Positions 6,049-13,560 are shown, numbered from the stretch's first letter. The stretch is 13,601 nt of DNA from an uncultured Lachnospiraceae bacterium (GCA_910588565.1 CAJUPF010000074.1:1-13601), one strand, 5' to 3'. Notes: generated by a model not told the origin, from the letters alone. Translations and numbers: made by a program.

Positions 6049-7440
6049 GTGGCAAAAAATCAGAATGTTGTTCGTTACCAAAGACCATTTCATTTAAATA
6101 TTGGAATTATTATATTTGGAATCATTTTTTTTGATTTTGCGTTTTATGTATATTCTTATTTTACTTCTACGCATATTTCCGCATATGAAGTAATTCATGG
6201 AACGATAGCTGTCAATAACACTTATACGGGACTTGCCCTTCGGAGCGAGGAAATCGTACAGTCAGAATACACAGGTGCAGTGAATTATTATATCAAAGAT
6301 GCATCAAAAGTCGGCGCAGGCAATCTGATCTATTCTGTGGACGCGGACGGTTCCATATCCGATCAGATTAATACAGCCAATCAGGATGTCTCTTCCCTGG
6401 ATGAAGAGAGCTTGGCAGAGGTAGAGCAGCGGATATCCGATTATTCTAATGGATATCAGCCGGAAGCGTTTTATGAAGTATATAATTTTAAAAGCGATCT
6501 CAATGCGCAGATTTCGGAAGCTTTAAGTATAAAAGCGCTGAATTCCATTGCAGATTCCGTAACAGCAGCGGAAAGCCATTCCACGTTCCACAAAGGAACT
6601 GCTGTAAGGGATGGTATCGTAGTCTATTATACGGATGGATTTGAAACTGTGACACCGGAAAACTATACGCCGGATATGTTTGATGAATCTGCTTATACCA
6701 AAGAAAACTTAAAAGAGCGGAACAGTATCACGGCTGGCGAAAGCGCGTATAAGCTGATTACCAGTGAGAACTGGCAGCTGGTTATTCCAATTGAAGAGGA
6801 TACCAAACGGCAGCTTGCCGACGCCTCTTCCGTTCAGATCCGGTTCACGAAAGATGACTCCGTTACATGGGCTTCCTGCATCATAGAAGAAAAAGACGAC
6901 GCCAGTTATCTGATTCTCGAACTGTCTCATTCCATGATACGGTTTGCGACAGATCGGTATGTGGAAGTAGAACTTCTGTTTGACGAGGAAAAAGGACTTA
7001 AAATCCCCAATTCAGCTATTGCGACAAAGGATTTTTATATGGTACCGATGGAATTTTTTGGAAAAGGCGATAATTCCAGCCAGGACGGAATTATTGTGCG
7101 CAGGACGGTTAAGGATGGAACTGCCCAGGATTCTTTTATCACACCGACGATTTATTTTTCTACTGAATATGATTATTATGTGGATGGTGAAGAGCTGACC
7201 GTGGGCGATGTTATTTTAAAGCCGGATTCCAGCAAAACATATACAGTTGGAGAAACAGCCAAATTAGAGGGGATTTACTGCATTAATAAGGGATATGCGG
7301 TTTTTCGCCAGATTGACATAATCTATCAGAATGCTGAATATTCGATTATACGGAGTGGTACGGATTACGGAGTTTCCCTGTACGATCATATTGCATTAGA
7401 TGGAAGTACAGTAGTAGAAAACGCATTGATTAACGACTAA
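6049..7440 (+). CDS. HlyD-like membrane-anchored periplasmic-adaptor-type protein
   Basis: A 463-residue protein with a short basic N-terminus, one membrane segment (about 16-38) and a large extracellular part. The architecture resembles membrane-fusion/HlyD proteins: a lipoyl-like half (about 67-98, with the AVNYYIKDASKVGAGNLIYSV pattern, split here only for description), an intervening helical region (about 100-175), a second lipoyl-like half (about 181-200, AVRDGIVVYYTDGF), then beta-rich barrel domains including KIPNSAIATKDFYMVP. No transporter or outer channel gene is nearby. It starts the run that includes sepF, so an envelope or division role is an equally good guess. GTG 6049 is preceded by AAAGGCGG (6034-6041, 7-nt spacing). 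The promoter is not clear; a weak TTGAGG-17-TACAAG occurs at 5987-6015. Fold assignment is moderate, function unknown. Confidence 0.75.
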   Translation: MAKNQNVVRYQRPFHLNIGIIIFGIIFFDFAFYVYSYFTSTHISAYEVIHGTIAVNNTYTGLALRSEEIVQSEYTGAVNYYIKDASKVGAGNLIYSVDADGSISDQINTANQDVSSLDEESLAEVEQRISDYSNGYQPEAFYEVYNFKSDLNAQISEALSIKALNSIADSVTAAESHSTFHKGTAVRDGIVVYYTDGFETVTPENYTPDMFDESAYTKENLKERNSITAGESAYKLITSENWQLVIPIEEDTKRQLADASSVQIRFTKDDSVTWASCIIEEKDDASYLILELSHSMIRFATDRYVEVELLFDEEKGLKIPNSAIATKDFYMVPMEFFGKGDNSSQDGIIVRRTVKDGTAQDSFITPTIYFSTEYDYYVDGEELTVGDVILKPDSSKTYTVGETAKLEGIYCINKGYAVFRQIDIIYQNAEYSIIRSGTDYGVSLYDHIALDGSTVVENALIND

Positions 7441-7471
7441 TATGCCAATACGGCAGAAAAGAGGGATAGAC

Positions 7472-8152
7472 GTGATAGCAGAACATTTAGCACAAGTGGA
7501 AGAGAATATCAGAACAGCCTGCAGGAACGCAGGCAGGAGCAGGGAAGAGGTAACCTTAGTTGCCGTCAGCAAGACAAAGCCTGTCTCTATGCTTACCGAA
7601 GTTTATAACTGCGGCATCCGGAATTTTGGAGAAAACAAAGTCCAGGAAATCTGCGAGAAGAGAGAACAGCTTCCTTCTGATATCCAATGGCATATGATTG
7701 GGCATCTGCAGAGAAACAAAGTAAAATATATTATTCGGGATACCGCATTGATTCATTCTGTGGACACATATCGCCTGGCGGAAGAGATCAATATCCAGGC
7801 AAAAAAAATCCGCCGGATTGTACCGATTCTGATTGAAGTAAACGCTGCGGGAGAAGCTTCTAAATTCGGAATTGCAGAGGATGAAGTTCTGCAATTGACA
7901 GAAGAAATCGCCCGGTTGGACAACCTGCGGATACAGGGACTGATGACAATCGCTCCATATACCACGGATCCGGAAGAAAACAGGCCTTATTTCAGTAAAA
8001 TCAGAAAATTATCTGTTGACATTGCAGCCAAAAACATTGATAATGTACATATGGGTATTTTGTCTATGGGAATGACCGGAGATTATATGACAGCAATTGA
8101 AGAGGGCGCTACGATTGTACGGGTCGGAACAGGAATTTTTGGTGCAAGATAA
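7472..8152 (+). CDS. yggS: YggS/PROSC family pyridoxal phosphate-binding protein
   Basis: Members bind pyridoxal 5'-phosphate on a lysine and help keep free PLP and amino-acid pools in balance; no catalytic reaction is firmly established. The 226-residue product has the family features: LVAVSKTKP with K34 as the expected PLP-binding lysine, NFGENKVQE, WHMIGHLQRNKVK, a VNAAGEASKFG stretch, GLMTIAP, and LSMGMTGDY followed by VRVGTGIFG at the C-terminus. It folds as a single TIM-barrel like the N-terminal domain of alanine racemase. GTG 7472 is preferred: AGAGGG lies 6 nt upstream and the protein then begins MIAEHLAQVEENI, the usual family start. An ATG at 7442 adds ten residues but lacks a ribosome binding site. 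In many Gram-positive genomes yggS is next to sepF, as here. Confidence 0.94.
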   Translation: MIAEHLAQVEENIRTACRNAGRSREEVTLVAVSKTKPVSMLTEVYNCGIRNFGENKVQEICEKREQLPSDIQWHMIGHLQRNKVKYIIRDTALIHSVDTYRLAEEINIQAKKIRRIVPILIEVNAAGEASKFGIAEDEVLQLTEEIARLDNLRIQGLMTIAPYTTDPEENRPYFSKIRKLSVDIAAKNIDNVHMGILSMGMTGDYMTAIEEGATIVRVGTGIFGAR

Positions 8153-8184
8153 ATACCATTAAAAAGTAAGGAGATTAATAATTT

Positions 8185-8688
8185 ATGGGTGTACTTGATA
8201 AGTTTTTAGACGTAATGCGGCTTACAGAAGAGGAAGCGGATGATTTCTACGATGATGATTACTATGAAGATGATGAACCTCAGGTAACGAAGAAATCTCG
8301 GAGGGTGAAGAGCGAATCTGGTGAACCGCGTTCTAAGGAGAAATCCAAATCGGGTTCCAAGATTACACCAATGCGGCCAGTGAAAAAACAAGGGGCAAAC
8401 GGTATGGAGATATGCATGATCAGACCAAAGAATATCGATGATGCAAGAGAAATCACAGAGACCTTACTATCGAACTGTACCGTTATATTGAACTTGGAAG
8501 GGCTTGATATGAATGTAGCACAGCGGATTATTGATTTTTCATCCGGTTCCTGCTATGCGATCAGCGGTAACTTACAGAAGATCTCGGCCTATTCTTTTGT
8601 TATCACGCCGGCGTCTGTAGATGTTTCCGGAGATTTTTTGGATATGCTGGATAACTTTGAGACTTCTGCTATCCGTACAGATATATAG
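8185..8688 (+). CDS. sepF: Cell division protein SepF
   Basis: SepF tethers FtsZ filaments to the membrane and organises them at the septum. The 167-residue protein has three parts. Residues 1-12 (MGVLDKFLDVMR) are a likely amphipathic membrane-binding helix. Residues about 14-70 form a charged, low-complexity linker with an acidic run (EEEADDFYDDDYYEDDE split by tyrosines) followed by a basic stretch. Residues about 75-155 are the SepF core, with ICMIRPKNIDDA, VILNLEGLD, RIIDFSSGSCYAISG and QKISAYSFVITP, ending VDVSGD. AAGGAG at 8168-8173 precedes the ATG at a rather long spacing. It sits 32 nt after yggS and 8 nt before ylmH, a classic Gram-positive arrangement. All core motifs are present and length is normal. 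Confidence 0.96.
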   Translation: MGVLDKFLDVMRLTEEEADDFYDDDYYEDDEPQVTKKSRRVKSESGEPRSKEKSKSGSKITPMRPVKKQGANGMEICMIRPKNIDDAREITETLLSNCTVILNLEGLDMNVAQRIIDFSSGSCYAISGNLQKISAYSFVITPASVDVSGDFLDMLDNFETSAIRTDI

Positions 8689-8696
8689 GAAGAGAG

Positions 8697-9470
8697 ATGG
8701 GACGTACAGAAGAGCTTCTGATTCAGAAGCGTTTTACAGACTTATCCCGGCTGGCAGACCGCAGGGGTATGATTACGTACAGTAATTTTTTAAACCTGAA
8801 TGAACTGCAGTTGTTCTATCAGGTTACGGCTGATATCGCAACACAGTATCAGCTGTTTGGCGGATATAAATATGCGGAGCGTCAGATGATAGTCTTTATC
8901 CCTGATGCTCTTTCTTATGCTCTGGAAGATCGTGGACAGGACATATTTCCCATTGCGCTCCTGCGCTTTTCTCCAGTTCATTCCAAATTTGCAGAAGAAC
9001 TTTCTCACCGGGATGTGTTGGGCGCTTTGATGCACCTTGGCGTGGAACGTTCCCACATCGGAGATATCAAAATTGACGGGCAGAATTATTTTATCTTCTG
9101 TGAAGAGGGTATTGCAGATTATCTGCTGGATTCACTGAGCCAAATCCGGCGCACGAATGTGACGGGCGAGCGTGTCCGTGCAGCTGATTTTCAGATAGAA
9201 CAGAAATTTGAGCGTTTGGACGGTGTAGTCGCTTCTGAGCGGCTGGATGCGATACTTGCTTTTCTTACAAAGAAATCAAGAGATAAAAGCGCACAGTTTA
9301 TTCAGTCACAGAAAGTCTTTGTAAATGAACGCCTGGCTGTTTCCAATGCATATCACTGCAGGGTGGAAGACGTGATATCTATACGTGGTTTTGGAAAATA
9401 TATTTATAAAGGAAGCAGCGGTGAAACCAGAAAAGGGCGTATCCGTATATCCGTGAATAAATATTTGTAA
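8697..9470 (+). CDS. ylmH: YlmH-type S4-domain RNA-binding protein
   Basis: A 257-residue protein matching YlmH of the sepF locus. The N-terminal two thirds form the YlmH-specific region (with FGGYKYAERQM around residues 54-64 and an R-rich LRFSP turn). The C-terminal S4 domain (about residues 182-240) has the pattern ERLDAILAFL, then QKVFVNERL, and a DVISIRGFGKY end, typical of alpha-L RNA-binding folds. In Bacillus, YlmH has been linked to ribosome-associated quality control as a peptidyl-tRNA-binding factor; older work placed it among genes affecting division because of its neighbours. The start ATG is 8 nt after the sepF stop with an AGGAAGAG ribosome binding site (8687-8694) overlapping that stop, suggesting coupling. 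No divIVA follows, unlike in Bacillus; aroB comes next. Confidence 0.92.
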   Translation: MGRTEELLIQKRFTDLSRLADRRGMITYSNFLNLNELQLFYQVTADIATQYQLFGGYKYAERQMIVFIPDALSYALEDRGQDIFPIALLRFSPVHSKFAEELSHRDVLGALMHLGVERSHIGDIKIDGQNYFIFCEEGIADYLLDSLSQIRRTNVTGERVRAADFQIEQKFERLDGVVASERLDAILAFLTKKSRDKSAQFIQSQKVFVNERLAVSNAYHCRVEDVISIRGFGKYIYKGSSGETRKGRIRISVNKYL

Positions 9471-9484
9471 GAAAGGGGATCGTT

Positions 9485-10609
9485 ATGTCAAAATCAATTA
9501 CCGTTTCCTATGAAGGGAAACCATGCTACGATATTCTTCTGGAGCAGGATTTTGGGGAACTGATCGAACAGGTAAAAAAACTGGGCTATCAGCCCGAACG
9601 AAAAATCTGCATTGTAACCGATTCCAACCTTGCAGAGCTTCATTTAACAGGCTTAGAACAGGTTCTTGGCTCCTATTTTCATACTATAATTACCTTTTGT
9701 TTTCCGGCTGGTGAAGAACGTAAGAATCTGGATACCGTGCAAGACCTGTACCAGCAGCTGATTATCAGCCATTTTGACCGACAGGACAGTTTGATCGCCT
9801 TTGGCGGAGGCGTTGTAGGAGATTTGACAGGATATGCCGCAGCGACATATTTGCGGGGAATTGATTTTATTCAGATTCCTACTACGGTATTGTCCCAGGT
9901 AGACAGCAGTATCGGAGGAAAAACAGGCGTTGATTTTTTGCAGTATAAAAATATGGTAGGCGCGTTTTATCAACCCAGGCTTGTATATATGAACCTTTCG
10001 CTTCTTCAGACGCTTCCAGAAGATCAGTTTACATCCGGAATGGGCGAGGTGCTAAAGCATGGACTGATTAAGTCTGCGTCCTATTTTGCATGGCTTAAGG
10101 AAAATTATAACGGTATTCGTAAGCTGCAGCCGGATATTATAGAAGAAATGGTGTATCAAAGCTGTCTTATCAAACGGGATGTTGTCGAACGGGATCCAAA
10201 GGAAAAAGGAGAGCGCGCGCTTTTGAATTTCGGGCATACCATTGGCCATGCAGTAGAAAAACTGGCTGATTTCCAATTGCCTCATGGGCATTGCGTGGGG
10301 ATTGGAATGGCGGCCGCCTGCAAAATGTCAAGAGATTTGGGGCATATTACTGCGGATACCTGTGATAAGATCCTTGAGACATTCGTGCAGTTTGGGCTTC
10401 CGGTTTCTGTTGCCGATATGTCGGCGGAGGATATTTTCGCCGTAACCAAATCTGATAAGAAAATGGCGGCGGGAAAAGTGAAATTTATTCTGCTGGAATC
10501 GGTCGGAAATGCATATATGAATCCGGAGCTGACAAAACAGCAGATTTTATCCGGAATTTTATCGATTTTGAACCATTCCGGATATTCTGGCGGAATAGAA
10601 GAGGAGTAG
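9485..10609 (+). CDS. aroB: 3-dehydroquinate synthase
   Basis: Catalyses the second step of the shikimate pathway, DAHP to 3-dehydroquinate, using NAD+ and a divalent metal in the cytosol. The 374-residue product has the NAD-binding region FGGGVVGDLTGYAA (107-120), the IPTTVLSQVDSSIGGKTG block (131-148) and metal ligands E188 (GMGEVLKHG), H251 (NFGHTIGHA) and H267 (LPHGH). All catalytic landmarks are present; length is slightly above the usual about 355-365 because of an extended C-terminus. AAAGGGGA lies 5 nt before the ATG. Its setting is unusual for biosynthesis: no other shikimate gene is in the window, and it is packed between ylmH (14 nt) and lspA (4 nt), so it is expected to be co-transcribed with division and envelope genes. 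Confidence 0.97.
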   Translation: MSKSITVSYEGKPCYDILLEQDFGELIEQVKKLGYQPERKICIVTDSNLAELHLTGLEQVLGSYFHTIITFCFPAGEERKNLDTVQDLYQQLIISHFDRQDSLIAFGGGVVGDLTGYAAATYLRGIDFIQIPTTVLSQVDSSIGGKTGVDFLQYKNMVGAFYQPRLVYMNLSLLQTLPEDQFTSGMGEVLKHGLIKSASYFAWLKENYNGIRKLQPDIIEEMVYQSCLIKRDVVERDPKEKGERALLNFGHTIGHAVEKLADFQLPHGHCVGIGMAAACKMSRDLGHITADTCDKILETFVQFGLPVSVADMSAEDIFAVTKSDKKMAAGKVKFILLESVGNAYMNPELTKQQILSGILSILNHSGYSGGIEEE

Positions 10610-10613
10610 TGCT

Positions 10614-11171
10614 ATGCGGCAGGTTGTGAAACGTTTTGGGCTATGGATTGGCATGATTGGAATGATTTTGCTGATTGCGCTGGATCAGATTACAAAATCT
10701 CTTGCAGTTTCTCATTTAAAGAATGCGCCGGCAATTCCCCTGATTCCAGGCGTATTTGAATTATCTTATCTGGAGAATCAGGGAGCTGCTTTTGGTATTC
10801 TGCAGGGACAGAAGACTTTTTTTGTGGTTTTAACCATAACAGCGCTGATTATTTTATTTTTCCTGTATGTTCGGATTCCAAGGGAGACGCATTATGGCTA
10901 TCTGCGTCTGCTTCTGGTGTTGTTTATTTCAGGGGCTGTCGGGAATTTTATAGACCGGTGTATGCATGATTATGTGATTGATTTCTTTTATTTTAGCCTG
11001 ATTAATTTTCCGGTATTTAATGTGGCGGATATTTATGTTACAATGGCGGCTGTTTTTATGATTGTATTATTCTGTTTTTATTATAAAGAAGAAGATATTG
11101 ATATGCTTCTGGGACAATTGATGTTTTGGAAAAAGAGAGAGAAAAACGTGGATGGAAACAGGTCAATTTAA
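10614..11171 (+). CDS. lspA: Lipoprotein signal peptidase (signal peptidase II)
   Basis: LspA cleaves the signal peptide of prolipoproteins just before the lipidated cysteine, within the membrane. The 185-residue protein has four hydrophobic segments and the family motifs: ALDQITK (22-28), ENQGAAFGIL (54-63), GAVGNFIDR with catalytic D114, and FNVADIYV with catalytic D139. The C-terminus has about 25 extra charged residues (KEEDID through KKREKN), a modest extension on the cytoplasmic side. GAGGAG at 10601-10606 abuts the aroB stop and gives 7-nt spacing to the ATG. The rluD start lies inside its 3' end with a 20-nt overlap, so translation of the two is likely coupled; lspA-rluD pairing is common in Firmicutes. 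The lipoprotein carboxypeptidase at 4140-5141 is a plausible substrate. Confidence 0.96.
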   Translation: MRQVVKRFGLWIGMIGMILLIALDQITKSLAVSHLKNAPAIPLIPGVFELSYLENQGAAFGILQGQKTFFVVLTITALIILFFLYVRIPRETHYGYLRLLLVLFISGAVGNFIDRCMHDYVIDFFYFSLINFPVFNVADIYVTMAAVFMIVLFCFYYKEEDIDMLLGQLMFWKKREKNVDGNRSI

Positions 11172-12072
11172 ACAATTCCAAATAGATGAAACGAATGAGG
11201 GACTTCGGCTGGATAAGTTTTTGTGCAGGCAGACGCCGGAGGTTACCCGATCTTTTTTTCAGAAACTAATTAAAGACGGGCATGTTTTACTTGACGGTAT
11301 GCCTGCAAAAGCAAATTGCAAAGTAAAAATCGGGCAGAGAGTGGATATTACGATTCCTCCGGCAGAAGAGATGCCGATTGTCCCGGAAGATATCCCTCTG
11401 GATATTTTGTATGAGGATCAGGATTTGCTGATAGTGAATAAACCGAAGGGAATGGTGGTGCATCCTTCAGCCGGACATAGCTTGGGGACATTGGTCAATG
11501 CGGTTATGTTTCACTGTAAAGAAAGCCTTTCCGGGATTAACGGGGAGCTGCGGCCGGGAATTGTGCATAGGATTGACAGGGATACGACAGGATCCCTGAT
11601 TGTCTGTAAAAATGATGAAAGCCATGTGCATATTGCAAAGCAGATAAAAGAGCATTCCGTAAAGCGGATTTACCGGGGGATTGTGTCCGGAACAGTAAAA
11701 GAGGCCGAGGGAAGAATTGAGGGGAATATTGGAAGGCATCCGGTAGATCGCAAGAAGATGTCTGTTGTGCAACAGGGAGGAAAACCGGCGGTTACGCATT
11801 ACCGGGTACTTGAGCAGTGGAGGAATGCTGCGTATATGGAATTTCAGCTGGAGACAGGGCGGACGCATCAGATCCGGGTGCATATGGCAAGTATCGGGCA
11901 TCCGCTGCTTGGAGATATAATATATGGAAACTCGAAGAATCCATATCATCTGGAAGGGCAGGCGCTGCATGCGATGACGATAGGGTTTATACATCCGCGG
12001 ACAGGGGAATATCTGGAAGTGTCTGCGCCAGTGCCGGAGTATTTTGAGAGGCTGCGGAGGGGGTGTTTGTAA
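11152..12072 (+). CDS. rluD: RluA/RluD family 23S rRNA pseudouridine synthase
   Basis: Isomerises specific uridines of ribosomal RNA to pseudouridine. The 306-residue protein has an N-terminal S4 RNA-binding domain (about 18-65) followed by the RluA-type catalytic domain. Motif I is IVHRIDRDTTG with catalytic D142; other landmarks are LLIVNKPKGMVVHPS (92-106) and ETGRTHQIRVHMASIGHPLLGD near residues 240-260. The D subtype is suggested by the S4 domain and the DTTG form of the motif; the exact target uridines cannot be read from sequence, and in clostridia such proteins are often named only RluA family or YlyB. ATG 11152 overlaps lspA by 20 nt, with a purine-rich AGAGAGAGAA stretch upstream rather than a canonical ribosome binding site, consistent with coupling. 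It is the last gene of the run. Confidence 0.93.
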   Translation: METGQFKQFQIDETNEGLRLDKFLCRQTPEVTRSFFQKLIKDGHVLLDGMPAKANCKVKIGQRVDITIPPAEEMPIVPEDIPLDILYEDQDLLIVNKPKGMVVHPSAGHSLGTLVNAVMFHCKESLSGINGELRPGIVHRIDRDTTGSLIVCKNDESHVHIAKQIKEHSVKRIYRGIVSGTVKEAEGRIEGNIGRHPVDRKKMSVVQQGGKPAVTHYRVLEQWRNAAYMEFQLETGRTHQIRVHMASIGHPLLGDIIYGNSKNPYHLEGQALHAMTIGFIHPRTGEYLEVSAPVPEYFERLRRGCL

Positions 12073-12302
12073 AATAAGGGGGTTTTTCAAGGCGGACGCT
12101 CGGAGCAGGTCTCTCCCTGACGGACACTTTGCCACTTCCCCTGTAAAATGATATTATCTGACAACAAATGCCTTAAGTTACTGACATTGGGTGAAATTAA
12201 TGTTGCGTAAAGCTACACTATTTTTTACAGAAATTTTATCTATACTTTTAAAATAAAATGACGTATAATTATATCAGAAGAGTAAGGAAAGGTGGGTTTT
12301 TT
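12073..12302. other. Gene-free gap between the rluD gene and the kinase-like gene
   Basis: No convincing gene, tRNA or strong terminator was found in these 230 nt. The first part (to about 12145) is GC-richer, with a run of G then T (GGGGGTTTTT at 12078-12087); the second part is AT-rich, as expected for a promoter region. The GC-rich block could be a dispersed intergenic repeat, but no second copy lies in this window. Confidence 0.4.
12264..12269 (+). promoter_or_regulatory. Possible -10 box upstream of the kinase-like gene
   Basis: A perfect TATAAT lies 33 nt before the ATG at 12303 within an AT-rich stretch. The hexamer 17 nt upstream (TATACT, 12241-12246) is a poor -35, so either the promoter depends on an activator or the box is chance. 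Its position would place the transcript start near 12276, just ahead of the ribosome binding site, which also argues against translation starting at ATG 12258. Confidence 0.35.
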
Positions 12303-12929
12303 ATGAGTAATTATATTTATACAATTGGCCGGGAGTTTGGCAGCGGCAGAAAGGATATCGGCGTTGCCCTTGCAAAACGCCTGGGGATTAAATGCTATGA
12401 TAAAGAGCTGTTAGCTGAGGCTGCCAAACAGAGTGGTTTTTGTACGGAGATTTTTGAAAACCATGATGAAAAGCCTACGAATAGTTTTTTGTATTCGCTG
12501 GTAATGGATACGTATTCATTTGGAGGATATTCTTCAGCGCCTTTTTTGGATATGCCGTTAAATCATAAGGTGTTCCTCGCGCAGTTTGATACCATTAAAA
12601 AGATTGCGGAAAAGGAATCCTGTGTGATTGTGGGCCGATGTGCGGATTATGCCCTGGCGGATCGTCCAAATTGCATCAATGTATTTATTCATGCGGATTT
12701 GGATTTTCGTTCGGAACGGATTTCCAAAAAGATGAATCTGTCATTGAATAAGGCGCGGGATATGGTTCAGAAAAATGATAAACAGAGGGCGAGCTATTAT
12801 AACTATTATACCAGTAAAAAATGGGGAAGCTCTAAGAGTTATGATATTACGTTAGACAGCAGCCGGATTGGCGTGGAAGGCTGCGTGGATATGATTCTGG
12901 CTTATCGGGATCATTTAAAAAAGAAATAG
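12303..12929 (+). CDS. Cytidylate kinase-like family protein
   Basis: A 208-residue P-loop protein of the cytidylate-kinase-like family seen widely in clostridia. It starts YIYTIGREFGSGRKDIG (residues 4-20), the family's phosphate-binding loop GREFGSG with Arg/Lys rather than the classical GKT ending. This is followed by LAKRLGIKCYDKELLAEAA, then a VIVGRCADYAL strand-turn (108-118) and an arginine-containing RSERI segment (137-141) in the lid-like region. By analogy it would phosphorylate a nucleotide or related small molecule, but family members have no firmly known substrate; it is not the housekeeping Cmk, which has a different P-loop and a CMP-binding insert. ATG 12303 is chosen because AAAGGTGG (12288-12295) precedes it at 7 nt; an in-frame ATG at 12258 overlaps the -10 box and lacks a binding site. 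It is probably transcribed alone. Confidence 0.85.
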   Translation: MSNYIYTIGREFGSGRKDIGVALAKRLGIKCYDKELLAEAAKQSGFCTEIFENHDEKPTNSFLYSLVMDTYSFGGYSSAPFLDMPLNHKVFLAQFDTIKKIAEKESCVIVGRCADYALADRPNCINVFIHADLDFRSERISKKMNLSLNKARDMVQKNDKQRASYYNYYTSKKWGSSKSYDITLDSSRIGVEGCVDMILAYRDHLKKK

Positions 12930-12937
12930 AGATAATT

Positions 12938-12977
12938 CGCAACTATTCGCAAAAGAATAGTTTAACGAATAGTTGCG
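12938..12977. repeat. Perfect 12-bp inverted repeat with an overlapping alternative pairing
   Basis: CGCAACTATTCG (12938-12949) and CGAATAGTTGCG (12966-12977) are perfect reverse complements around a 16-nt loop. The loop holds a second copy of GAATAGTT (12955-12962, also at 12967-12974), so the left arm's AACTATTC (12941-12948) can pair with either copy, giving an 8-bp hairpin with a 6-nt loop or the longer 12-bp one. No T-run follows, so it is not a normal terminator. It lies 8 nt after the kinase-like gene and 9 nt before the ribosome binding site of the next gene. Confidence 0.7.
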
Positions 12978-13002
12978 CTGGCTTCAAAGGAGGTTCCTGT
13001 TT

Positions 13003-13560
13003 ATGGCTCTGGCACAGGCGAAAATTTATACATCAGAAGATTATTGGAATCTGCCAGAGGGACAGCGTGCAGAATTGATTGACGGAAAGCTATACGATAT
13101 GGCTCCGCCAGGCAGGATGCATCAAAAACTTGTTATGGAACTTTCATCTGCAATTCACAGCTATATCAAGAAAGGTTCCGGTTCTTGTGAAGTATACCCT
13201 GCTCCGTTTGCTGTAAATTTAAATTCAGACGATAGCACCTGGATTGAACCGGATATCAGTGTGATCTGTGATAAAAGCAAACTGTCTGATCGTGGATGTA
13301 ACGGCGCTCCGGATTGGATTATTGAGATTATTTCACCAAGCACGCAAAGCAGGGATTATCTCCAAAAGCTGTGGCTCTATCAGAAGGCTGGCGTCCGGGA
13401 GTACTGGATTGTCAATCCTCTTACACGCGTTGTAAATGTTTTTGATTTTGAGCAGAATGAAAGAAGCATGCAATACAGATTTGATGATGAAATTCCGGTG
13501 TGTATTTATGAGAATTTCAATATCTGTATCGCAGGATTGCTTTCACAGGAACTGTCTTAA
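13003..13560 (+). CDS. Uma2 family (DUF820) PD-(D/E)xK endonuclease-like protein
   Basis: A 185-residue protein of the Uma2 family, a restriction-endonuclease-like fold abundant in cyanobacteria and some Firmicutes. The usual order is visible: YTSEDYWNLPEG near the N-terminus, an ELIDGKLYDMAPPG turn (24-37) with E24, MHQKLVMELSSAI helix, WIEPDISVI (80-88) with D84, PDWIIEIISPST (103-114) with E108, D118 and K122 in the following helix, and AGVREYWIVNP (129-139). D84, E108 and the helix lysine fit a PD-(D/E)xK active site, so it appears intact. Actual nuclease activity and biological role of the family remain unclear. ATG 13003 has AAAGGAGG at 12986-12993; an in-frame TTG at 12973 lies inside the inverted repeat and is unlikely. 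No toxin-antitoxin or restriction partner is seen beside it. Confidence 0.9.
   Translation: MALAQAKIYTSEDYWNLPEGQRAELIDGKLYDMAPPGRMHQKLVMELSSAIHSYIKKGSGSCEVYPAPFAVNLNSDDSTWIEPDISVICDKSKLSDRGCNGAPDWIIEIISPSTQSRDYLQKLWLYQKAGVREYWIVNPLTRVVNVFDFEQNERSMQYRFDDEIPVCIYENFNICIAGLLSQELS

Noticed and set aside
7442..7471. ATG 7442 as the start of yggS
   Set aside because: It has no ribosome binding site and adds ten residues not typical of the family; GTG 7472 has AGAGGG at good spacing.
8225..8278. Acidic low-complexity run in sepF as a possible repeat expansion
   Set aside because: Variable charged linkers between the membrane helix and the core are normal in SepF.
11467..12135. Long open reading frame on the - strand opposite the rluD gene
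   Set aside because: It is antisense to a well-supported gene, its product is rich in Pro, His, Met and Arg with no recognisable domain, and no good ribosome binding site was seen.
12258..12302. ATG 12258 as the start of the cytidylate-kinase-like gene
   Set aside because: It overlaps a TATAAT box, has no ribosome binding site, and the family sequence begins at the downstream ATG 12303.
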